From NCBI GenBank assembly GCA_905147135.1, contig LR990053.1:16070501-16134500 (forward strand): a stretch of 64,000 bases of DNA, written 5' to 3'. Numbering within the stretch: position 1 is the stretch's first letter; each line of letters opens with the position of its first letter. Both the position numbers and the translations under genes were made by a program. The notes beneath the pieces were generated by a model. That model had not been told where the DNA came from. It did no database searches and saw only the letters and a list, made by a program, of their open reading frames with translations. Positions 1 to 9,800 of this stretch are shown one piece after another. The DNA is from Blastobasis lacticolella. Its lineage: Eukaryota > Arthropoda > Insecta > Lepidoptera > Blastobasidae.

Positions 1-355
1 AACCACTCACTAGATGGCGCCCTGACAATTTTGGTAATTGATAATTGCTTGAAATAGGTTCTTAGCAAACAGGATATAAACACTGGGTACGTTGTGTTGG
101 ATAATATTGTATTTGTCAATAGTTTTCAAACATATTAGAGGTTGTTTTAATAATGGAACATAGTGCCAACTTCTATAAATATTTCATTTTACAATTCGTT
201 CAACCTTTAACAGTTATGTTTATATTAATAAACATTTTATTTTTAAGTTTAGTATTAGTTGGCTGCATGAAATCACTGCCACCTACTAAAAGATTTAATA
301 AAAATTACCAAAGTTGTAGGAGCGCCATCTATTGATGCTTATTGAAACTATCTAT
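1..355. repeat. MITE family M1, copy 1 (left end cut by window)
   Basis: This stretch matches 7494-7905 closely and 17911-18403 in inverse orientation. It carries the family hallmarks: 'ctagatggcgc' near one end, 'gcgccatctattgatgc' near the other, and the terminal 'ggaaaactcctcatt'. The two ends are inverted copies of each other, so this is a non-autonomous inverted-repeat element. A 60-residue open frame inside it is not a gene. It lies in an intron of the RNF126-like gene. Confidence 0.75.
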
Positions 356-730
356 CAATACCTACTGGAAAACTCCTCATTGAAAAAAAATTATTCTGAA
401 AGTCACATTTAGATTACTAGAATTATAGAAATGGAACTTTCATTGGAATCTCACTTAATAAAAAAGTGAATGGTAAAAGTTTTATTCATCAGGGACACAG
501 TATCACACTCAAGCGTCGCGTGCAAGCGTACCTAGTCCACGTCCGCGCACTAAATTGTAACACCGAACGGACGCGCATTTTCGAGAAATCAAATACTACC
601 ATAGATGAACAGCTTATTATAGAGCTATAAAGAGATTTCTGTACTATTATGGATGAATAATTTAACAATTTCGGAGTTATATTACTCGCACTTGTTTTTT
701 TTTATCAAATCTAGTATATTGTTTTTTTAT
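356..730. other. Unassigned AT-rich intronic DNA
   Basis: I see no coding exon, RNA gene or recognisable repeat here. The stretch lies inside the presumed fourth intron of the minus-strand RNF126-like gene. Confidence 0.4.
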
Positions 731-1474
731 TTAGTTAGTTGATTTCGATGTGTGAGTGCAAATATTGATAACGACACTTCATCTGTGTGGGAGCCAATGA
801 ACGACGCGTGCTCCTACGTTTGAATTTCACCGGCAACTGAATGACCAATTACAACGGCATTTGTATATTAGGCCAGTCAAATCTTACAAAAAAATGGCCC
901 TAAAACGCAAAGCGCGATGTAACGCTGCATTTTTGGTATGTTATTTGGAACCCTTAAGAGAGTGTGAAACTACATTTTGCAAGCAAAAAAAAATTGTGCT
1001 TCCTGCGTAATACGTGAAAAACTGCGAATTTTTGGGACTTTTTTCACTTTCTGGTCTAAAAATAAAAAACTATGCATTTTTCGACCAATAAAGCTTAATG
1101 GCTTTTAAAGTTCATTATATTTGCCACTATTTAAGCTCAAACGCAGCTCTACAAAATGTACAGCGACCAAGTTATGACTCTTCAAAGATGATCAATTTTT
1201 CCGGAAAATTTACAATTTTAAGTTTTGCTCCCGTCCGGAGCAAATTATTGATAAAATCGCTAGTCCTATGATAAAAGTAACTTAAAGAAAGTTGTAGTAC
1301 ATTTAATTTACTTTCATTGAAGTAGAAAACGAACTAAGTGAGACTAATAGTTTACTTACAATCTTGAAAATGGTTTTTTGAAGAATTCTGTGAATACTTA
1401 TTTGTGTGAATGGTACCACTTTGGTACTTATGCTACTTAACTTAACTTATGCTATGCTTATTAGAAATTACGTT

Positions 1475-1873
1475 TTAATAATAATAAAATACCATCACAA
1501 GGTGCCAATCAGCTTCCGAGACCGTTCTATCAGTCTCAGGGTCCAGTGGAAGATATTTGTTAACCTCGCCAATGAATTGCTCGCTTTGATTCGAACGATT
1601 TTCAATCTTAAATTTCTTTATGAAAAATGACATATTTTTCCCTATTTTTGCCCATACTTTGGCCCCCTCTTTCGGTGTTGCCAATGTGATTTTAAAAATA
1701 TTGAATTTTTCACGTCGATATTCAACATTGTAAATCGTTCGAATAGAGGCGAGCGATTCAATAACTGAACCCAGGGCCGTTTGTATGTTAGTTTGAAGTT
1801 GCTTAGTTTTACCATGGGTTACTGAAATTCTACCGAGTTCTATTGAAATCGTAATAATGTATTTTTTTGACAT
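1475..1873 (-). CDS. Hypothetical 132-residue ORF in transposon core
   Basis: This open frame lies in the core of the long-TIR element and reads on the minus strand. I do not recognise the protein: it has no signal peptide, membrane span or familiar motif. Part of the same DNA recurs, degenerate, at about 11540-11945, and its 'GEVNKYLPLDPETD' region recurs out of frame near 38120-38180 and 43235-43295. It is therefore repeat-borne. It could be a fragment of an element protein or simply a chance frame; I do not regard it as a host gene. Confidence 0.25.
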   Translation of the reverse strand: MSKKYIITISIELGRISVTHGKTKQLQTNIQTALGSVIESLASIRTIYNVEYRREKFNIFKITLATPKEGAKVWAKIGKNMSFFIKKFKIENRSNQSEQFIGEVNKYLPLDPETDRTVSEADWHLVMVFYYY

Positions 1874-2539
1874 TACTTGGCTTTAATGTTGTATCTACAT
1901 TCATACGACGACGACATTAGGGCCTTCAAGGAACAAGCCTCTATAAACGAATTCTCGACACCACTGGCAGGCTCGGTAGAACAGTCCTTAATAAGTACGC
2001 GCCAAGTATGGCGCCTAAAACTAAAAAAATGATGGTTTCATTCGTCCTATTGCGGTAGGGACTACCTACCGACGCCGGTTTTCCACCCCCCAGCCCAGCA
2101 AATTACTTCCAGCATATCCAGCTAGACTTTGGATCTAAAGGTGACTGCGAAGCCGCCGTCAACGCCATGAGAACTTTCCTCCAAAGTAATAGTGTTGAAG
2201 TCGTACTTAAGGGTGACGTAAAAATGGATTCAACTCAGTCGATAGAGGCGCTTTGCTTGGTCAAATACGATCTAAGCTACCGGCCGCTTATAAGTTTATG
2301 CGGCAATGCTACAAAGAGCCGAGCAATCTTATATACAAAGGCTACCTCTTGCAATCAGTAGTCGGCTGCCAGCAATAGGCGAATCTCGAGAAGCTAAATT
2401 CTAAATTTAACGTGTGGTAGTACGACCTACTTAAAACACGGGATCCTACGAGGGGATGCAATCACGGTTTTACAGGATTTATAGCTCCTCTTGCGCGAGT
2501 TGAGGGTGATTGGTGTGCTGTCCGAGGGCTGGTACCATT

Positions 2540-3030
2540 TCTGCAGCTTTTGACGCTATTGCTATTACAATGTCGTCGACAAGGCGTGACTTCACCTTCT
2601 AGCCTTTGGCACGAGGTTTTTCCGGAGGTCGAGCTCCCGAAAAATTCCTGTTCCCAGCGGCTATGGGGCGAGCCTCGCTGCAGATTGGTGCAAAACAATC
2701 TTTTAAGCGCACCAACTAACTCTGCAGAGCGTGCCCGTTTGCTGGCTGTTGGCCAGTGTAAATCAGGTCTCTAACTTCAGGCAATGTCTTCTAAAAATAT
2801 TGGGACACTTCTCGACCGCGTTACGCACTATATCATCCGCCGGGCCTTCACCACCTCTGGAGCACCCGCTAAGCTTGAGCCAGGTGGTTTGGCCCGTGAT
2901 GACGGTAAGAGGCTCGAAGAGATGACACTCTCGCCCTGGGAGCTGGGATGACGTTTGGTCAGGGACACCACGTGTAGCGATACCCTTGCACAGCTCCATC
3001 TTCCAGTAACGGCCCGATGCCGTCTCAACT
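2540..3030 (+). pseudogene. Decayed LINE-type ORF remnant
   Basis: Frame fragments around 2800-2950 contain 'LEPGGLARDDGKRLEEM' followed by 'TLSPWELG' and a stop. This resembles the 'LEPxGxxRDDGKRPDGMTLVPW' block that I recall from C-terminal parts of invertebrate retroelement proteins. Stops and frame shifts break it up. It is an old retroelement scrap captured in the core of the long-TIR transposon. Confidence 0.45.
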
Positions 3031-4037
3031 GAAAGTGTCAAACGGCGCAAGTGTTGGTGGAAACCACATATTTACGCCGTTTGGTGTGGAAACCCTTGAA
3101 TTCTAGTGTCCATGCGCACACTCCCTATTTCGGGAGCTAGCTAAGCGCTTGGTCGATATTACTAAAGACCCTTCCTAAAGATAAGAAGATAGATAGAAGA
3201 GAAGAAGGGCTGACTTCCACTTCGGACGGGGGACAATACGGCCAGCCTTCTGAGCAGCATTCCTAATAGTTCTAATACCGTGGACCTTGGACAAAATTAG
3301 TGATTGTTTTATTAAGTTAGTTGTTATTTGTATTATGTCAGATTAGTATTCATAATTTGTATTATGTCAGATTAGTATTCATAATATGTATAATTGTTAT
3401 TCCTACCTTAATAAATACTTTATTTTTCAAAAATACATTTTTACGTTCTCCTCGTTTTTTAAAGATTGTGAATGAACCATTAGTCTCACATAGTTCGTTC
3501 TGTACATCATTTAAAGCAAATTAAATGTACTACAACTCCCTTTTAAGTTTTTTTATAATAGAACTAGCAATTTTACCAATAATTTGCTCCGGACAGGAGG
3601 AAAACCTAAAATTGAAGTTTTTCGGGAAAAATAGACCATCTTTAAAGAGTCATAACTTGGTTGCTATACGCTTTATAGAGCTGTGTTTGAGCTTAAATAG
3701 TGGCAAATATAATGAACTTTAAAAGCCATTAAGCTTTATTGGTCGAAAAATGCATAGTTTTTGAGTTTTAGACCTGAAAGTGAAAAAAGTCCTAAAATTT
3801 CGCAGTTTTTCACGTATTACGCAGGAAGCACAATTTTTTTTTGCTTGCAAAATTTAGTTTCACACTCTCTTAAGGGGTCCAAATAACATACCAAAAATGC
3901 AGCGTTACATCGCGCTTTGCGTTTTAGATGTAAGATTTGACTGGCCTATATGTATTGCGTCCATATTTTAAACTTGCTTGTGTGCGTTAATGCGATAGTG
4001 GGGCGCGTCATTTTAGATTAGACGAGCTCTAACACAA

Positions 4038-4082
4038 AGCAGCTCAAAAAGTAATATTCGTGAAAATTTACTTTTTGAGCTG
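4038..4082. repeat. 45-bp perfect hairpin
   Basis: 'gcagctcaaaaagtaa' is followed 14 bases later by its exact reverse complement. It sits directly after the right end of the split M2 element. The function is unknown; it may be a relic of another small inverted-repeat element. Confidence 0.7.
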
Positions 4083-4194
4083 CCTTGTTACTTTTGAATG
4101 TCAGCCACTGGCAACACTGCCCGTAACGGACATGCCAACATGTGGAGTAGGTGCCTGAAGTAAGGTGTGTGTAATTGCAAATTTAGACAAGGAA

Positions 4195-6690
4195 TTATAT
4201 ATGCATGGGAATGGGGGGGATGTAGGCGATAGATTGGGAAGGATGTAGGCGATGGAAATAGGAGGGATGTAAGTGATGGGAATGAGAGGGATGTAGTCAA
4301 TGGGAATCGGAGGGATGTAGGTGATGGGATGAGATTGTAGTCAATGGGAATCGGAGGGATGTAGGTGATGGGATGAGATTGTAGTCAATGGGAATCGGAG
4401 GGATGTAGGTGATGGGATGAGATTGTAGTCAATGGGAATCGGAGGGATGTAGGTGATGGGATGAGATTGTAGTCAATGGGAATCGGAGGGATGTAGGTGA
4501 TGGGATGGGATTGTAGTCAATGGGAATCGGAGGGATGTAGGTTGTGGGATGAGATTGTAGTCAATGGGAATCGGAGGGATGTAGGTTGTGGGATGGGATT
4601 GTAGTCAATAGGAATCGGAGGGATGTAGGTGATGGGATGAGATTGTAGTCAATGGGAATCGGAGGGATGTAGGTGATGGGATGAGATTGTAGTCAATGGG
4701 AATCGGAGGGATGTAGGTGATGGGATGAGATTGTAGTCAATGGGAATCGGAGGGATGTAGGTGATGGGATGAGATTGTAGTCAATGGGAATCGGAGGGAT
4801 GTAGGTGATGGGATGGGATTGTAGTCAATGGGAATCGGAGGGATGTAGGTTGTGGGATGAGATTGTAGTCAATGGGAATCGGAGGGATGTAGGTTGTGGG
4901 ATGGGATTGTAGTCAATAGGAATCGGAGGGATGTAGGTGATGGGATGAGATTGTAGTCAATGGGAATCGGAGGGATGTAGGTGATGGGATGAGATTGTAG
5001 TCAATGGGAATCGGAGGGATGTAGGTGATGGGATGAGATTGTAGTCAATGGGAATCGGAGGGATGTAGGTGATGGGATGAGATTGTAGTCAATGGGAATC
5101 GGAGGGATGTAGGTGATGGGATGAGATTGTAGTCAATGGGAATCGGAGGGATGTAGGTGATGGGATGAGATTGTAGTCAATGGGAATCGGAGGGATGTAG
5201 GTGATGGGATGAGATTGTAGTCAATGGGAATCGGAGGGATGTAGGTGATGGGATGAGATTGTAGTCAATGGGAATCGGAGGGATGTAGGTGATGGGATGA
5301 GATTGTAGTCAATGGGAATCGGAGGGATGTAGGTGATGGTATGAGATTGTAGTCAATGGGAATCGGAGGGATGTAGGTGATGGGATGAGATTGTAGTCAA
5401 TGGGAATCGGAGGGATGTAGGTGATGGGATGAGATTGTAGTCAATGGGAATCGGAGGGATGTAGGTGATGGGATGAGATTGTAGTCAATGGGAATCGGAG
5501 GGATGTAGGTGATGGGATGAGATTGTAGTCAATGGGAATCGGAGGGATGTAGGTGATGGGATGAGATTGTAGTCAATGGGAATCGGAGGGATGTAGGTGA
5601 TGGGATGGGATTGTAGTCAATGGGAATCGGAGGGATGTAGGTTGTGGGATGAGATTGTAGTCAATGGGAATCGGAGGGATGTAGGTTGTGGGATGAGATT
5701 GTAGTCAATGGGAATCGGAGGGATGTAGGTTGTGGGATGGGATTGTAGTCAATGGGAATCGGAGGGATGTAGGTTGTGGGATGAGATTGTAGTCAATGGG
5801 AATCGGAGGGATGTAGGTTGTGGGATGGGATTGTAGTCAATGGGAATCGGAGGGATGTAGGTTGTGGGATGAGATTGTAGTCAATGGGAATCGGAGGGAT
5901 GTAGGTGATGGGATGAGATTGTAGTCAATGGGAATCGGAGGGATGTAGGTGATGGGATGAGATTGTAGTCAATGGGAATCGGAGGGATGTAGGTGATGGG
6001 ATGAGATTGTAGTCAATGGGAATCGGAGGGATGTAGGTGATGGGATGAGATTGTAGTCAATGGGAATCGGAGGGATGTAGGTGATGGGATGAGATTGTAG
6101 TCAATGGGAATCGGAGGGATGTAGGTGATGGGATGAGATTGTAGTCAATGGGAATCGGAGGGATGTAGGTGATGGGATGAGATTGTAGTCAATGGGAATC
6201 GGAGGGATGTAGGTGATGGGATGGGATTGTAGTCAATGGGAATCGGAGGGATGTAGGTTGTGGGATGAGATTGTAGTCAATGGGAATCGGAGGGATGTAG
6301 GTTGTGGGATGGGATTGTAGTCAATGGGAATCGGAGGGATGTAGGTTGTGGGATGAGATTGTAGTCAATGGGAATCGGAGGGATGTAGGTTGTGGGATGG
6401 GATTGTAGTCAATGGGAATCGGAGGGATGTAGGTTGTGGGATGAGATTGTAGTCAATGGGAATCGGAGGGATGTAGGTGATGGGATGGGATTGTAGTCAA
6501 TGGGAATCGGAGGGATGTAGGTTGTGGGATGAGATTGTAGTCAATGGGAATCGGAGGGATGTAGGTTGTGGGATGGGATTGTAGTCAATGGGAATCGGAG
6601 GGATGTAGGTTGTGGGATGAGATTGTAGGTTGTGGGATGGGATTGTAGTCAATGGGAATCGGAGGGATGTAGTCGATGGCAATGGGAGGG
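4195..6690. repeat. Minisatellite, 44-bp unit, about 54 copies
   Basis: The unit starts 'gtagtcaatgggaatcgg' and repeats with a 44-bp period from 4293 to 6645 (53 periods plus one 20-bp slip). Two variable sites (gtgat/gttgt and atgaga/atggga) define unit types. A 7-unit block of 308 bp occurs twice in tandem (4293-4600 and 4601-4908). Flanking edges at 4205-4316 and 6649-6690 are 24-bp monomers, so the 44-mer is a 24 + 20 dimer with a 4-bp loss in one half. The array lies in an intron of the RNF126-like gene, about 30 bp beyond a splice donor. It is not a CRISPR array: there are no spacers. Confidence 0.97.
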
Positions 6691-6723
6691 ATGCATGTGA
6701 GTGTAAGCTACGTAGGCACTCAC

Positions 6724-6854
6724 CCTCCCCGCCGAACACGTAGTCCCCGGGCGCGCCGACGAGCACGAAGGGCGCGCCCTGCTGCGCGCCGCCGCGCCCG
6801 CCGCCGATCATCCACACCAGCTGCTCCATCAGCGTCTCCCGCCGCCCCGCGCCC
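6724..6854 (-). CDS. RNF126: RNF126-like exon 4
   Basis: Acceptor 'tgtgtccccag' and donor 'gtgagt' enclose 131 bp, phase 2 to 1. It is very GC-rich, unlike its surroundings. It reads 'RRETLMEQLVWMIGGG' and ends in 'APGDYVFGGEG', the segment before the 'LDAIVTQLL' helix of the family. The minisatellite begins just downstream of the donor. Confidence 0.87.
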
Positions 6855-9800
6855 CTGGGGACACACCACATGGAGACGATGAAAACATTGATCTACTAAA
6901 CCGTAGATAAAGCACTTCATACAAAAATGCGCTTGAAATCTGTCGCCTAATTGACAATACATTTGTACGTAGCAATTTTATGCCAAATACGCACGCCCCA
7001 ATCAAAATGCCATTACGTACAGTATCGTATTTACCAAATATCAACTTTTTTTCATACTTATAAAGCTCAAAATTGTTTTTCGCGCTGTGGATAATGCTTT
7101 CTTTTTGTGTGCAATTTGTTTTCGCTTTAACGCATGCGCATGAATGAGACAACTGCCGTGATGTCTGACACTGACAATATGTTTATGATTAAAATAATTA
7201 TTTTTGATGGTTTTTATGTGTAAATCGCTATATTTATGCATGATAAGATGTATAATGAGTTTATTCACGCAAAATATGAAATCCTATCCTTTTTTCGTCG
7301 TATAAGGCTATTGTTTCGACAATTTTTGAACGCGCACTTGGGCATGCTTACGTGTCGACGGCTAATGACGGACTACGGAAAAGGACTGCTTGACTAGCGA
7401 TTAAGCAGTCCTTCCTTGGCCCACTTTTCAAGCGTTCATGCGCTATTTACGGTTAGTAATAAATCTATGGATCAAAATCACAACCAACATTCCAATGAGC
7501 AGTTTTCCAATAGGTATCTAAAGCATTCCTAACCACTCCCTAGATGGCGCCCCGACAATTTTGGTAATTGATAATCGCTTGAAATAGGTTCTTAGCAAGA
7601 GAATATAAACACTGGGTACGTTGCATTGGATAATATTGTATTTATCAATAGTTTTTAACCATTTTAGAGGTTGTATTAAATTATTGCAAACCAAACAAAC
7701 ATCAATTTGACTGAGTCAATTCGTTTCATGGACACTAGGATCAAGAATGGACGCAATACAAATCACAAATAATATGAAAGGTTTGTATTAAAATACATTT
7801 CTTTGAACCTTTTGGTAAAAAATTATCAAAATTGTAGGAGCGCCATCTATTGATGCTTTTTGAAACCAATTGACAATACCTACTGGAAAACTCCTCCTTG
7901 GCACTCCACTAATATATAGTGGCATAGTTTCAAGCGGATGGGGTGCCGAATAGATTGCCAATCAGATTGTCACGCGTGGACGGACAATCCGATTCGTGTG
8001 GAATAGGGCTCGTTCGTTTTTGTTGGGGGACGACTATCTCGTAGGGGATCCAACGAATTCCGACAATGTTATGCCGATAATAAGTTTTTTTATTCCACTA
8101 AGGGCCGATTTTTCAATCCACAGATAACATTTATCTATCTAATAAAATAATATACTGCCAAATTAAAACAAACAGTTATCCTTCACTTATACATGAAGAT
8201 AGGTACGTTTTTATTTTAGTTGCATAATAACTTATCAGACTGATATATTTTATCTGAGGATTGAACAATCGGCCCTAAGGTGGCAAACAAGCTTGCGGCC
8301 TGCCTGATGCTAGGCAGTCACCGCAGCCTATGGACGGTAATACCAGCGGGTTCAACCAGACGCTATTGGCCGAGTGAGCACAAGTGAAAGCGTGTGAAGG
8401 GCTGACTTGTACTATCGCGCCTTCAGTTGTCGACGCTCGCCAACATGCCGAAAGAAGCCAATCGCCAACGCAATAGGGTTCATTTTTAGATGGCACCACT
8501 TACACGCCACAATTTTTTCTAAGCACGCGTTGGCCTAGGCTCGGGCGTCATGGCTTCACATACATACTTTTTTACGCCCATACACCACACACAGTTACAC
8601 TCATACTCGGAAGACCCGAAAAACTTGCCAACAGAGGCTAAAATCGGATCAAAATTCCACTAGGTGGCGCTACTGGACCGCGAGATCATGTTGTCAAAAT
8701 AAGTACAGTGCGATTAAAATAAGAATAGGACGGGCTGTTGACCAACTCCACTCCAATAGGTACTAGAGATGGGCGATAAATAACACCATTAGTATCGGCG
8801 GCATGTTAGTACCTTCTTACGTCACATTCTTTATTGTCCTAATATGCCGCCGAAAAACTACGGATCGAAAGACACTGACCCGGAGCCCTTATTATCTGGG
8901 TCTTTAGATGGCTGTCATATGCGGCTTTAGTCATGTTCTAATTTAGTAACGAATTAGTCAAGTTCTCTTTTTGTCATGTGTGTTCTTTATGTTATGACGT
9001 CATTTTGTAAAAAGTCACAGTGATACTATCGTGACGTTATTTATCACCTGTCTCTAGTACTTAACTTATTCAAGTGAAGTTAGTCAACAGTCCGTCTTAT
9101 TATAATCACATAAGGTGCAAAAGCGAACGTTCAAAGTTGACAGCTAGATATTACTCGACAGTGGCGCCAAATGGTGATCAAAAATACGGCCCCAGCCTCC
9201 ATTAATCTTGATTTAGTTTCAGTACTCTGCGGTTGAAATAAGAGTGAAAATGGCGTAACGGCTAGCGGGACCGATTAACCCAAGCTAATTGGTGACAAAT
9301 GTTTAAAATAAATAATAATCATCTTGGAGTCAATGTCTCTTGGTTGTGCTCACGCGCGAGGACCCGGGGTCCGCCTTGGCCAGGATCCAGGATTTGGCAG
9401 ATCAGGTATGTAATTACAGTGGAGCGACTGCCATCTGACCTCTGTGATTCAGTTCAGGGGAACCTGACCAGATGGGTTTCACATTCAGTCGACTGAATGT
9501 GCCGGTTCCATCACGATGTTTTCCCTCACCGCAAGAGCATCGGCTAGTGTTCAACTAATGCACCTATATAACTTTACAGTAGTCATACAATCTTTATAAA
9601 CCGTAAGATATAAAGCAACGTTTTCTGTTGTGGGTGTATGTTCCATACCAACCTGCCTGCCAGGTATTGAGATAATTTTTAATCCCCGTTTATCTTTTAA
9701 TTTTATCGCTATAGAGTCATCTCTGTTGAACATGATGATATAGGAATTCGGTGAACCGACCTAATATTATAAACGACCCATTCTGTTGAAACTAATACAA

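Larger units (their letters stand above)
869..3948. mobile_element. 3.1-kb DNA transposon with ~500-bp terminal inverted repeats
   Basis: The ends read 'taggccagtcaaatcttac' and its reverse complement. The inverted similarity continues for about 500 bp on each side (869-1370 against 3455-3948), with only scattered differences. Comparison with the empty site near 40388 puts a 3-bp TAT duplication at the junctions if the element ends in TA; the exact terminus is uncertain. The 2.1-kb core holds a 132-residue minus-strand open frame and decayed LINE sequence, and no recognisable transposase, so the copy is probably non-autonomous. The GGCC-type end hints at PIF/Harbinger, but the superfamily is not settled. 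Confidence 0.75.
731..4037. repeat. MITE family M2, copy split by a 3.1-kb insertion
   Basis: Positions 731-868 plus 3949-4037 together reproduce the intact element at 40206-40468. The left part shares 'tagttagttgatttcgatg' and the right part ends with the terminal repeat 'attagacgagctc'. The left terminal repeat is missing, replaced by a T-rich sequence. The two halves are separated by the long-TIR element at 869-3948. Confidence 0.8.

Noticed and set aside
4195..6690. Regular repeats resembling a CRISPR array
   Set aside because: The repeats are contiguous with no unique spacers, and the host is an animal; this is a minisatellite.
6497..6871. 124-residue minus-strand open frame
   Set aside because: Only 6724-6854 is exon; the rest reads through the donor into the minisatellite.
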